A stretch of 64,000 nt of DNA, taken from the NCBI GenBank assembly GCA_009801085.1, contig VNWV01000001.1, forward strand, positions 5,890,001-5,954,000. Reading direction: 5' to 3'. The notes under the pieces are model-generated. The model was not told the DNA's origin, made no database searches, and was given only the letters and a program-made list of their open reading frames with translations. Both the position numbers and the translations under genes were made by a program. Within the stretch, counting starts at the first letter, position 1. Each line of letters opens with the position of its first letter. The stretch is from Lasiodiplodia sp. COLG20. Its lineage: Eukaryota > Ascomycota > Dothideomycetes > Botryosphaeriales > Botryosphaeriaceae. Shown piece by piece: positions 21,196 to 32,073 of the stretch.

Positions 21196-22501
21196 CTACG
21201 TGCCCTTCAATCGTCCCCACTCAGCGCGGATATCAATGTGGCCATCATCGTCGACAACTTTCCCTCTGTCCCACTCACGGCCCTCGCCCTTCTTCCGCCA
21301 GCGAACATCCTCCTCAGTCTTCTCTCCTCCCTTCTCCCATTTCTTTACTTCCTCATCCGTGAAGCCAGCCGCCTTCAGTCTTTCCGCGCCCTGCTGTTTC
21401 CATCGCTGCCGATCACGCAGAGCTTCAAGCGCCATGTCCCAGTCATCCTCCTCCGAACCCGGCTGCACGTCCTGCGAGGGATCGTAGTCGGCCGCAAAAT
21501 GGGCATCCATCGCAGTAGACGCTCTCATGGCCCCGCGACCGCGCACACGAACTTTAGGTTCAGGAGGCGGAGGCATTGGGCCGACAATCGCCTCCAGCGG
21601 ATCCGAGTCTGAAGCTGCTGACTTTCCACTGCGCGACGGCCTTTCCTTAAGCTTGTGTTTGCTTGTGTCATGTTTCCTGTCCGTGGAGCTATCCCTCGAT
21701 CTCTCCTTCGATCTCGATGGCGATCCACGCCTCCGGTGCTTGTGACGGCGTTCCTCCTCTTCGGATGCGCTCCCGGATCGCGTCTCCCGCCGAGACCTGT
21801 GCCGTCTGTCTCTACTGCCTGATCGACTCCTGCGCCTGTGCCGATGTCGCCGCTCAGACCTGCGGTCGTCCTTAATGTCGTCATCCGTTGCGCTCCGATC
21901 GCGGTGTCTACGACTCCTGTGCGAATGTCGTGATCTGCGGTATTCCCGATCTTCTTCACTGTCGTAAGAGCGACGACTGCGCTTCCTCTTATCCCTATCA
22001 TCGCCTCGATCTGCTGATTGTTCGCGCCTCGAGCGATGTGACCGGCGGGAGCTGCGCTCTTCGTCTCGTCGGCGGTAACCTCTGTCCGATTCGTCGTCGC
22101 TATCTTCTGTACGCCTCCGCTTGGAAGACCGGGACACAACATCGCCGTTGCCTCGGTCTACCTCACGCGACTTGTGTGGTCGCTCGTTGCTCCCTTGGCC
22201 ACCTTCACGAAGGGCCTTGAGTCTTGCTCGTGATTCTTCTGCCTCTTTTGCAAGGAGAGCTGCATTGTGGTTGTCGGTATCGCGTAGAATGTTTCGGAGG
22301 AACCGCGTATTTGGCTTCGGTGCCTGGCCGGTAGGTCTGCAAGGGAGTCAGTTCGCTGTTTGCAGGCAAAAGGTTTCGCGCTGTTCACCTCTTGGGCAAG
22401 TAGGCCTGAAGCCCTACGGAGGCGTAGCGTGCAGAGCTCGCCTTCGCATCTTTCTTCAACAACTCCGCCACATAGTTGTCGGAGAGCTCGTCCGTAGGCA
22501 T
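21196..22501 (-). CDS. RS-rich nuclear protein, probably splicing-associated
   Basis: Exons are 22501-22389 and 22336-21196 (52-nt intron), giving 417 aa. The N-terminus is conserved-looking: MPTDELSDNYVAELLKKDAK, SARYASVGLQAYLPKRPTGQ (splice inside KRP) and NTRFLRNILRDTDNHNAALL. Residues about 95-270 are dominated by Arg-Ser, Arg-Asp and Arg-His repeats like those of SR-related splicing proteins. The C-terminal about 100 residues form a second ordered block (YDPSQDVQPGSEEDDWDMAL, ALRDRQRWKQQGAERLKAAGF). I recognise it as a fungal family usually annotated as splicing-related, but cannot give a firm name. The RN-I-RDTD-HN stretch is reminiscent of metazoan NKAPD1-type proteins; that link is a weak inference. 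It shares a short promoter with the Sos7-like gene. Confidence 0.6.
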
Positions 22502-22725
22502 TGCTAGGAGAAACCCTCACGATATCGCGGCGCGTCACCTGAAAGCACGCAGGGTGGGGAAAAGGTACCAACGGGCGCACAGGGAGTCGAACCAGTGACG
22601 TGAGGAGGCGGGCCATAATCTTATCAGTCCCGAAGAGTACCCGAGCATGCCGCCGGGCATTGATTCCCCGCGGTCGCTGTTGCCATTGTTTACATGCAAC
22701 AAACCTTTCCGTACCGCAGAGCAAC
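22502..22725. promoter_or_regulatory. 224-bp bidirectional promoter
   Basis: Only 224 bp separate the ATG of the RS-rich protein (minus) and that of the Sos7-like protein (plus). Both promoters and leaders must lie in or overlap this interval. No consensus element could be assigned with confidence. Confidence 0.55.
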
Positions 22726-23691
22726 ATGTCCAACGACCACGCCGGGGCCATTGAGCGCCTGAGGTCGCTGCAGAAATCGCAGGACATCAAAATCATCGAA
22801 CTCAGCAACGATGTCCGCCCACAGCCAGCTAAAAATGGCGACAAGCGTGATTCCGCCGCCTCTGAGATGTCCGCAGACGACGCGACGCCAGCCAGTCTGC
22901 AGGCTGATCTGGTCCACTACAAAGTATGAATCAGTCTCCTCAAAGCATGCGCTCGTAACCGCAGCTGACTCCCCGTGCAGGAGCTGTTTTCGAAACTGCG
23001 CTTTAGCTACGTCGAGCAAGTCACCAAGGAGAAATACCTCACGGCGATAACTGTAGACCCGCCACAATTCGTCGAGCCGAGCGAGAATGTGGAGCTTGAG
23101 AGAGAGCTCGTCGAAGTCAAGGCAGCTCTTAAGGCACAAAAGGTTGAGGTAGCGGAGATACTCGCCGAGTTGGAGCGTCGGGGGCGCGACTTAAGCAAGC
23201 GTAGGTGTTCCTAGCACGCGAATTGCACTCGACGACCGGCGAAGATCTGACCAGGGAGCATAGGCTACGAGTCAATTCAGCTCCGCACCGCCCAACTCGA
23301 GGCGCTTCCCACAGATATTGCCAATCTGGAGTCTACCATCGCAGAGCTGCAGGGTACTCAAGCGCCGCATCCGACGAACCCATCGCTATCTCTACCGCTC
23401 CCGGAGACACTCTCTGTTCTAGCCGCCAAGAAGGCTGAGCTTGCAGCGCTTGACAAGCAGCTGTCCAATCTCGAATCAACCGTACCGCGCAAGACCAGAG
23501 AGCTGGAGAGACTGGAGGCAGAGCTGAAACCGTTGGAGGAAAAGAAGCGCAACACGGTTCAGGCAGCGAGGGAAGCACAGAGAAGGAGGGAGGCTGGCCA
23601 GGCAGGCATGGGAGACGATTTGGAAGAGCGTGGACGATGGTTGACTGCAGTCGAGCAAGGATTAAAAGATATGCTCGAGGTGGAACATTGA
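22726..23691 (+). CDS. Kinetochore protein Sos7-like coiled-coil protein
   Basis: Exons are 22726-22923, 22981-23200 and 23264-23691, giving 281 aa; phases are consistent. The stretch LVHYKELFSKLRFSYVEQVT followed by KEKYLTAI, formed across splice 1, resembles the fungal Sos7 family, which works with the Mis12 complex and Spc7/KNL1 at the kinetochore. Most of the remainder, residues about 100-275, is a predicted coiled coil with heptad Leu/Ile/Val spacing (for example ELVEVKAALKAQKVEVAEIL and LAAKKAELAALDKQLSNLES). Splice 2 restores a continuous helix (SKRYESIQLRTAQLEALP). The assignment rests on the short N-terminal signature plus coiled-coil architecture, so another kinetochore coiled-coil family is not excluded. 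Confidence 0.6.
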
Positions 23692-24393
23692 GCTGGATTT
23701 TGGCGGTTCTGTTATGCCTGGCGTTTTCGGAAGGGTAAGGCAATGATACCATGGGCGGCTGTACGGAAATTGAATTTGCTGTTCAGTGCTGGTCTCCAAT
23801 GGTGCGAGGGCAGGAGAAACGTGATATTACGCGGCCTGTGAAACTACCACGCCTGGAAGCTGCGGCTGAACAGTCATGGTTGTGGAGGCAGAGATATCAT
23901 GAGGAGGCGCTGATTGGCCTATGGCGGAAAGCATTCCGGTTCACCCCGCGTCCGGTGTCGGGAGCCAGGGCGATAATCGGTTACCCACCCGCGCGTTGTC
24001 CTTCATGCAGGGATGGAGAGCCCCCAGATTTAACAGAGACCCGCGTAAATCGCACATCGGAAGCTTAGCCGGCTTACGATCAGCACCTTGTTGACTGGTC
24101 GCTGACGTCGCGAGCCGATTGCATTATACCAAGCGGTGACTACAACCTTCCGCAATCCCGGACGCAAGCGCCAGCCCCGCCACTCGGATTCTCACGATTG
24201 CAATCACAGGCCCAGTGGACGCCGCAATTCGGTCCGACGCTTATCTATGAGCAACTCACGATAACCATTTTACATCCAGATATTCTATTGTCAATTTGGA
24301 ACGAGAATTGCCACGGGCGCGAGAAAAAAACACAAGCACTTCAACCTCTCCTCGAAGCCACAAGCAGTTCAATCAGAAGCGCAGTGCGACATC
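23692..24393. other. Intergenic region between Sos7-like and Zn2Cys6 genes
   Basis: This holds the 3' flank of the Sos7-like gene and the promoter of the transcription factor gene. A short frame at 23751-24068 has no support. No gene was seen. Confidence 0.5.
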
Positions 24394-26850
24394 ATGCCCA
24401 CGCAGACGGAAGCCCCAACGGCGACATTGCCGCCGCGAAAGAAGCCTAAGTCGCGCGACGGATGCCAGCGCTGCAAAGTAAAGAGGGTAATGAGATCCCA
24501 GCTCCTAGCCCACTGTTCCCCTCCTTGCCCAACATGTCGATGTTTTCCCGCCATGCCCAGCATCCAATACAGTGCTTAATCCGTGCCTCTCGCTCCTTCC
24601 TATCTTTATAATACTAACATCACGCAGCTCAAATGCGATGAGACCAAGCCGGACTGTCGCAACTGTGTCAACCGTGGCATCGTTTGCCCTGGCTACAAGA
24701 AGTTCATCAAGTGGAGCACCAAGTATGAGGCGTACATGCCAGATGCTTCGCGCACGCTTATACTCGGACCAAATCAGCTGAAGGAAGACAAGCGACTATG
24801 GAGTGCCAGCAGAACCACTAATTCTGTCGAATCATCCAGCCCAGAAGAGGAGACTGAGCGCCCAAGGAAACGACTTAGGAGGACAGAGAGAGCTGGGCAA
24901 CCGCTCGGATGCCAAACCCGAAATGCGGGGCAAGATGCAAGATTGTCGTCGGAAGAGGGGACCGACGCCCGGAGGCGTGTCGCAGCTCTCGAGGAGCACA
25001 TTGCACGGGTCGCAGAGTGTGTGCAACCGATTCAAGACGAGCCCGAGGAAGATGTGGTACAAAGCATCGAAACGGCCGAAGAACCAAGCGTGGATGATGC
25101 CGCCGAACCACCACCTGTCCCGGAAACACCAGCTTTAGATATCTTGCCCGAGGACAACACTTCATTTCCCGACTTCGGCGAGTTTGAGATCCCGGATCTG
25201 GATTTCTCTAACTTGGAAGTGCCTCCTTTCGAAGTCCCTGTTGATCTACTGGAAGAGGAGGAAGCCGAGGAAGCCGAGGAGAACGTGGAGTCACATGATT
25301 TGGTCACCCAAAATGATACCCAGGACTATAGCTGGCTCTCACGCGAGTTACTTCGCAACTTCTATGGCATGAACTCGGCCCCGTCTCGCGGTCCTGCTTT
25401 CTTCGAACCCGGAATGGCTCTTGTCGAACACTACTTCAAGAGTGTCTGTGCTCTCTATTCCTCCTTCGACTCCGCACTGAACCCGTTCCGCACAGCCGTA
25501 GGCCGGATTTGGGACTCCAGTCCCTCCGTTTATTATGCCATCCAGTCTATGGCTGCCGCCCAGCTGGCCAACTTCTACCCGCAAATGGTCGTGACGGGGT
25601 TGGAGCTTCAACGTAAGGCATATCAGCACCTGCAGGACGAGATGGCCATGGTGACAGCTGGCTGCCAGAGCAGTGAGCGCGCGTTGCTCGCCATCTTACT
25701 TCTTGGCCTTACAGCATGCTGGCACGATGAAAACGATCTTGGCTTGACGCATCTGGCGGCTGCACGAACTCTGATTTATCCACGTCTGATTGCCCCCGTT
25801 CCCCCCGAGAACAAGGTCATCCGACGGCAGAACCAGTTCTTTGAAGAAGCTCTGATCTACTGGGAAATGCTGATCGGCTTCGTTTCGCAAGAATCGGCCA
25901 TCAATGACGCAGCAGGACGTCACAGCAAGCCATGGCAGTCCGGTAGTGGAGGACTTGGTCCCCTGGGCATCGCGTCTTCCTTCATGAGCGGCAACCGCAG
26001 CCAGGCCTTCGCCAACGGGAACAAGCTTCTTCCGCATCCCTGGACGGGCATCGCGCCCAACGTGCAAATGCTCTTCGCCGAAGTTGGCCGGCTGGTCCGC
26101 CATGAGCGCCTTTCCCACCAGCAGTCGACCTGCCACGCCAGTCTCTCCGACCCCATGGGCTACTCGACCCGCCCGCCTCCGACCACGCCCTCGGCCCAGC
26201 AAGACCAGCGCGACAAGCACGCCTGGGCCACGCTGCTCGAGGAGCAGCTGCTGTCGTCGGACCTGCCCGCGGCGGCGGACCTGATCGACCCGGGCGACGC
26301 GGCGACGGCGCGGCGCGACTTCGTGCAGCTGGGCGAGGCGTACCGGTGCGCGGCGCTGCTGGAGATCTACCGCGTGTACCCGCGCATCCTCAAGCGCCGC
26401 CTAGGCGCCGACTCGACGTCGGGCGGCTGGGAGAAGACGGGCATCTGCAGCCTCACACCGTCGACGCCCGGCACCGCGCGCGAGGACACGGATCTGCGCA
26501 TCTGGCTCAACAGCCTCGCCCTGCACGTGCTCGACCTGCTCGAGGAGCTGCCCCACAGTTCGGGCACCTGCAGCACCCAGCCCATCTTGCTCGTCGCCGC
26601 TGCCGGCGAGCTGAGGTTCGTGTCGAGCTTGGACTACTTCGATCTGCACGCCAACAACGAGAAGGTGCGGCATGCGAGAGAGTTTGTGAGGGAGAGGTTG
26701 AGGGAGTTCGCGAAGAGGTTGCCGAGCAAGCCGCTGATGCGGATGATGCTGTTGGTGGAAGAAGTTTGGAGGAGGCTGGACGCGGGTGATAAGGACGTGT
26801 TCTGGCTGGATGTCATGTGGGAAAAGGGGTGGCAGACTGTCATGGGTTGA
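24394..26850 (+). CDS. Zn2Cys6 fungal transcription factor
   Basis: Exons are 24394-24486 and 24628-26850, giving 771 aa. The 141-nt intron has a TACTAAC branch site and splits the DNA-binding domain, a common position in this family. After splicing, residues 24-51 read CQRCKVKRLKCDETKPDC then RNCVNRGIVC, a canonical C-x2-C-x6-C-x6-C-x2-C-x6-C binuclear zinc cluster, followed by a basic/aromatic linker (GYKKFIKWSTKYE). An acidic, Pro-rich region (EEEEAEEAEEN near 235) follows, then from about residue 270 to the end a helical region typical of the fungal-specific regulatory domain (ARTLIYPRLIAP, FFEEALIYWEMLIGFVSQES). GC content rises sharply from about 26150. No pathway cluster adjoins it, so its targets are unknown. 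Confidence 0.85.
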
Positions 26851-28873
26851 GATTGGATCTTTTTCAGCGCTATTTGTCTAACTATGGGGATCAATTACGG
26901 TCTTTTGGAATCTGGGCGTTTGCGGGACAGTAACGAAGGCATGGTTATGGTTTGTACAGATGCTGGCTGTATGTTCGGACTTATGTGCAGTAATGGAAAG
27001 TAAAAGTTGACATGTCAAAATCGTTGAGCAAGTCAAGCACCCTGGGAAAATCCTGTCTGAAATTTACTACGAATGACGTTCTCTTGCACTCGTTGCATTG
27101 TGTACTAAAGCCTAACAATTGGGCCAGTCTCTGCTCGTCACTGTTGCACGGATGATGAGACTCGCCTTACTGGAGCAGCTGACAGACTTCGCATCTACAT
27201 CCAGCCATGCTGAGCTAGGATCTCACAGTGTCAGCTGTCGATGCTAATCCAACGTTGATTTCGATGGATATAATTTTCGACTTCGATAATATTCATGAGA
27301 CTCGTCCCACGACGATATATTGTGGGGTAAAATCAGCTGCATAGGTAATGACGGTAGTGATCAATGATTCGACTTGGTGGTGGTTCTGCTTGTGGGTTGG
27401 CCAGTTTAGTGTTCACCTGGAATTCTCAGCCCCTTTATGGAGCGGCCATGTGGTGTTTTCAGTTAATGGTGAGTGTTGACATGTTATGTAGGACATGGAA
27501 ATTCCAATCAAATAAGGGTTTGGATCAAATTAGTTATTCATACTGCCAAGCAGTAAGGGTGGGAACGAAAGGAAAACGAACCAGTTCGATTTTTCTCTCC
27601 ATTTCTAATAGGGAGACATACATATTCGGGAGCAGTGCAGTCATGAATCCGGGGATTTCAGAGCGTTCTTTTATATATCAGCTTAGTTTCATTGGACGCA
27701 CCATACACCATATGCTAATGGATCTTGTGATGTCACGCCGTTCACACAGCCTTAGATCCCCTAGTAACATGCAATTCCTGCGTGATGAAAACCATAATGA
27801 GACCAAGCACGGGTCTGTTTCAATTCAAGCGGAAGCTTTCCGAATGACACGTGTGGAGGCTTTACAAAGGCACCTATTTGTACGACGAATAGCTGCTTGC
27901 AGTTTGATCGCATGAGACCAGCCACAATGAGTTAAGGCAAAGTACATAATCAAATGATCTAGATCGGCGTCTTCTTCAGTCCTTTGATGCTTTTATAAAC
28001 AGGACAGCTACTAGCTGCTCCGCTCCATCACTAGTCAAAATAAACTGAATATTTTCAACTAAACTGAACAATGACATGGAACAGACACTGGTGCTTTGTG
28101 GTCTTTTGATATTTATTTCTTTTGAGTCCGTGGGATATATATTGTGAATGTCTCTTGTACTGTCAATACAGAAGAGTAGTATTTCGAAATTATGATGATG
28201 CTAACGATTACCGAGATGAGGTATATGAGCACAACTACCGTTTTAGAATAAGATACTAGTGGGGCGCAGTGTATATGTTCCCTCTTCTTATTGCGTTGTG
28301 ACATGTGTGCAAGCTTCAAATTAGCAAGGCCAATCGAAAAAGTAGAACGCCCATGATGCCATCCACTTCCACACTACGACCCTTGTTGCTCAAGCGAGCT
28401 ATTTGGGATCATACCTTATTTTTTTTTCTCATACATATATAAAAACATCCAAATCGCCTTTCCCTCGGTAGCAAGTTTTGTTCTACCGCTGCCATTACCT
28501 CGCTGCCCTTTACTCATCGTACACGAATCATGAGACATAAGGTCAAAGAGAGAAAACGGCAGCCACACCAAGAACATTGGCGCCCCCACCGTGTTCGCCG
28601 AGCAATAACGAGTGTTAAAAATGGCCGCCCGCATCCTTTCTATCCACCCACATGCTCCCATCTAGAATGATACCTTTCCTTTCCTTGCCATGCCGTTTGA
28701 TAAATTGAAGCACTCCCGCTCTCGTCCAACTCACATTGATATTCCTCAGCACTTGAACCACCTTTCGTCATCTCTCTTCATAACCGCCACAACTGCTCCC
28801 TCTACTACTTTCTTCTCTCGTTTCTTTCCTCTCTGAGAACCATCTGAACACGACTCAAGCCAAGCAAGTCCGT
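26851..28873. other. AT-rich gene-poor stretch
   Basis: These 2 kb hold the converging 3' flanks of the Zn2Cys6 gene and the phosphotransferase gene. An ATG frame at 27364-27915 (183 codons) has no recognisable domain and an AT-rich composition unlike neighbouring genes, so I leave it uncalled. No repeats with defined ends or transposon remnants were recognised. Confidence 0.5.
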
Positions 28874-30145
28874 CTAGTTCTTCTTCTTACCCTCCGTCTC
28901 CTCCGTGTACGGGTGCTTGATCGTCAAGCACCAGATGTCCAAGTAGTCGCAGATGGTCCAAATGACATCGACGACGAAGCTGCCGTACACACCCATCGCC
29001 AAGCCCAAGCACAGGAACACGAACGCGACCTGGTAAACGCCATCTCCCAGCGCGCTCGGCCAGCCGATGTTGCGCAGGCCGCTGAGGTCGATGCCATCGA
29101 TGTGCGCATGTGCCAGATGCTCGCGGATCACCGGGCCGAGACTGTCGATGACGGCGAAGACCAATGGCAGGGTGAGGATGTTGGTGCGGGGGAAGGCCGA
29201 CTTGCACAGGTGGGCGGTGATCATGCGGCCGACGGAGAAGGCGTTAATGAGGCCGACGTAGAAGACGAAGGGCACGAGATGGGCGTTCAGGATGACGGGC
29301 TGCAGGTACAGGTACGTGGGGATAAGAGCCCAGGCGGTGAAGAAGGGGATCAGGCCCAGCAGGGCGATGCGCGAGCGCTGGCCGCGCGCGCGGCGGGCGG
29401 CGATGACGTTCTGCGAGGCCGTGACCAAGTTGAAGACGAGGATGATGCCACCGTATACCATGTACCACTCCGTCCACGCCATGTTGTAGAGCAGCTCCGG
29501 CAGCCATGCGGGCTTGGCCACGCCGACGGATGCGAGCAGGCTGCGGCCCCAGAAGCTGCCGCCACCGAGGTAGCCGGTCAGGGTGTAGATGACGCACAGG
29601 GTGAGGATGCCCTCGACGGGCCCGGAGACGAGGCCGAGAGTGAGGGTGTGCGTGTGGTACTCCTCCCATGTCTGCACATAGAAGGTGAGCAGGCTGGCGA
29701 AGAGCGTCATGACCGTCTTCCAGCCCTGGCCAAGGTTCATGGCAGCGGAGAAGATCAAGACCTCGAGAGAAGTGTTGACGGCGTCGACGCCGTGATCGAA
29801 GAGCTCACCGAGCGGCCCGCTCTGGCGAGTGCGGCGGGCCTGGGAACCGTCGACGGCGTCAAAGGTCTGGTAGAGGAACAGACCGACGGCCCAGCTGTAG
29901 TACACCCATGGCGGGCAGTCCTGGTCCAGGGTTGGAGAATACCACAGCATGGTCAAGAAGTTCATGACCACAAACCCGAAGCCAGTCAAAGTGATCAGGT
30001 TAGGCGCCATCCACATGGGGAAACACTTGATGACCACGTGGGTGTAGAAAGGCTTCAGGATGTACCGCGAGACCAGCGAATGGTCCACTCCCGAGTACTT
30101 GTACTCGTTGAGCTTCGGCAGCTTGTCCTGCCGTATGTACACCAT
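28874..30145 (-). CDS. Choline/ethanolaminephosphotransferase (CDP-alcohol phosphatidyltransferase)
   Basis: This integral ER/Golgi enzyme transfers phosphocholine or phosphoethanolamine from the CDP-alcohol to diacylglycerol, the last step of the Kennedy pathway. It is a single exon of 423 aa, normal for Ept1/Cpt1. The catalytic motif DG-x2-AR-x8-G-x3-D-x3-D is complete: D99, G100, A103, R104, G113, D117 and D121 (DGSQARRTRQSGPLGELFDH). The N-terminus (PKLNEYKYSGVDHSLVSRYI) and PMWMAPNLITLTG are typical of the family. About eight to ten hydrophobic segments follow. The C-terminus ends in a Lys-rich EGKKKN, similar to ER retrieval signals. Whether choline or ethanolamine is preferred cannot be read from sequence here. 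Confidence 0.92.
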   Translation of the reverse strand: MVYIRQDKLPKLNEYKYSGVDHSLVSRYILKPFYTHVVIKCFPMWMAPNLITLTGFGFVVMNFLTMLWYSPTLDQDCPPWVYYSWAVGLFLYQTFDAVDGSQARRTRQSGPLGELFDHGVDAVNTSLEVLIFSAAMNLGQGWKTVMTLFASLLTFYVQTWEEYHTHTLTLGLVSGPVEGILTLCVIYTLTGYLGGGSFWGRSLLASVGVAKPAWLPELLYNMAWTEWYMVYGGIILVFNLVTASQNVIAARRARGQRSRIALLGLIPFFTAWALIPTYLYLQPVILNAHLVPFVFYVGLINAFSVGRMITAHLCKSAFPRTNILTLPLVFAVIDSLGPVIREHLAHAHIDGIDLSGLRNIGWPSALGDGVYQVAFVFLCLGLAMGVYGSFVVDVIWTICDYLDIWCLTIKHPYTEETEGKKKN

Positions 30146-30883
30146 CTTGCCGTGTGGGATGTGCGAGTGTTGCTGGGTGTGTGTCCTTGTCCAAGCTCTT
30201 TATCGCTGTTGTCTCGTCTCGTCGGGACTACGTCGTACCGCGTGCGGCCTGGCGCGGGGAAGTCGTCTAGAGTAGCGTCGCACCGGTGAAATCGTCGGCG
30301 TGAAAGTCGTGATCGTGGCAGTCGTTGCGGTCGTGTCGGTCGTGGTAGCGGAGGGGGAGTATTTACAAACGACGTGCGTGGGACGAAAAAGTTGTTTGGA
30401 TCGCGATTCCTGGCATTTCCGACGCGTTGGCGTCACCGGCGCCCCGCCAATTGTGACTGGACCGTGTGCCACTCCGCTTGAGCGGTAAAGAACTGGCGCT
30501 TCACATGCTGCTGAGCACCAGTCATGTGCCACGGACGAAGGAATACAGGCTGTCACACTGTCGGGATTTCGTAGCAGGAAAAAGCAAGCTTATGATGTCG
30601 CTCTGCATTTCCAAAGCAGAACATCCTGCCGTCAGTCTGATCTACAAACGGCTGATCCGTGCGTCGCGACATCAGCCCACGTTTAAGGGCGATTGATTCT
30701 TGTCATTTGGGTGTTCGACCTTTATATTTGCTATATCCGCCTAAGAGAACCCTCGCATGCTTGTTGTTGTCATACATCGTTCGTCGATGAGAACTTGTAA
30801 AGCCTTGCAGCAAATGCTCTTCATACTCGTATCGCCTGGCTTGAAAAGACCTGCAGCTATCGCTCCTCCGCTGTCCATGTATT
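30146..30883. other. Promoter of phosphotransferase gene and 3' flank of NIPSNAP gene
   Basis: This 738-bp region contains the upstream region of the phosphotransferase gene and, towards 30880, the 3' flank of the NIPSNAP gene. Short open frames are unsupported. Confidence 0.45.
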
Positions 30884-32073
30884 TTACGAGACAGGGCTCC
30901 ACTTCATCGGGATCAGGATGCGGCTCTTCATCGTCTGGATGAGCGGCACCGTCTTGTGGACCGTCTCGCCCCAACCCTCGACGCTCCAGCTCTCCTCACG
31001 ACGCCTCTTGCGCTCCTCCAGGTTGGCAAACTGCCAAAGGTGGTGCACCGTGTTCAGGTCTCCAATTTGGACGAACCAGGCACCGACGCCCTCCATGACC
31101 TCGCGCCTCGCCTTGAGGCCGCGCCTCCAGTGCGTCTCCCACTCCAACAGGTTGCCCGGGTGCAGCGTGTATGAGCGAAGTTCGAATACACCGCCGAGTG
31201 AGCGGGGCGGCGTCGTCGGCCAAAACGAGAACTCTTGCATCAGAGACGTGCGCTTCGAATGGATGAGCTTCTTCAGCTTGGAATCAAATTCGGGGAATCC
31301 GGGGTGCGACTGGATGTTGTGCAGCGAGGCGTGGTAGCCTTGGTACCGCTGGTACTCCCAGATGTGGACTGTTGGAAGTCCGGAAGTCAGCCTCGTCCAG
31401 CCTGCAGAGGTGAGTGAGTCTCAAACTGACCAAAAGTATCGCAATCTCCGACCTCAGTCCTCCAGCTGCCGACCAGGTGCACCTTGTTCTCCGGCAAGGA
31501 TGCCATCTTCGGGTACCACTCGCCCACGAGCTTGACGTACTCATCCACCTTGTCGGGCTTGACCTCGTGGAAGACAATCGAATGGACGTACTTGCCGCGA
31601 GCCAGGACCTGCGAAAAGCTGCGCTCCATGTCGCGATCGAGGTTGCGGCCCTCGGTGGTGCCGTAGATGAGCCTCGACAGCTTGCCCTCGGACTTGGCGC
31701 CCTCCTGCGACTCCTCGCGGGCCTTTGCTTCTCCTGTGAGGTTGGATGCAAGTGAGCCAGTAGCTTTGCCAACAGAAGAGGAAGAAGACGAGGGAGAACC
31801 AGATTGCTCGTTGGGTACAGACGCAGACACATGACCGCCGTTAGGGGACCTACTCTCTTCGCGCTCCCGCTTCTTGGCCGCCTGCTCCCTCAGCTGCTGG
31901 CGGAACTGGGCCTGCTTCGCGTCGAAGCTGGCAGCGCCATCGGGTGGGACGTCGGCCAGCGCGGGGGCTCGCGTGGACGAGAGGCGCATGGTGAGAGCGG
32001 CAAGGGAGCGGGAGACGGGCAGGGCTGCGGCCGCCGGGCGCGAGCGGACGGCGGGCGCGAGACGAGAAAGCAT
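30884..32073 (-). CDS. NIPSNAP family mitochondrial protein
   Basis: Exons are 32073-31431 and 31368-30884 (62-nt intron), giving 375 aa. NIPSNAP proteins are dimeric alpha-beta barrel proteins of the mitochondrion with roles in mitophagy signalling in animals; their fungal role is unclear. The N-terminus MLSRLAPAVRSRPAAAALPV is Arg/Ala-rich without acids, as in mitochondrial presequences, and a Ser-rich linker follows. The first NIPSNAP-like unit includes KYVHSIVFHEVKPDKVDEYV and NKVHLVGSWRTEVGD, completed across the splice as DTFVHIWEYQRYQGYHASL. The second includes GGVFELRSYTLHPGNLLEWE, WFVQIGDLNTVHHLWQF and WGETVHKTVPLIQTMKSRIL. The ATG at 32073 is the first in frame; an upstream TTG was not used. 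Confidence 0.87.

Noticed and set aside
22560..22640. tRNA-like T-arm motif (minus-strand GGTTCGACTCCC)
   Set aside because: The flanking bases do not form the required T-stem and no matching acceptor, D or anticodon arms could be drawn.
27364..27915. 183-codon ATG frame in an AT-rich stretch
   Set aside because: No family resemblance and codon composition unlike neighbouring genes; probably chance, though it could be tested by RNA-seq.
28913..30289. 458-codon plus-strand frame antisense to the phosphotransferase
   Set aside because: It mirrors a highly GC-biased coding gene on the other strand; its acidic, Gln-rich composition is the expected antisense product.
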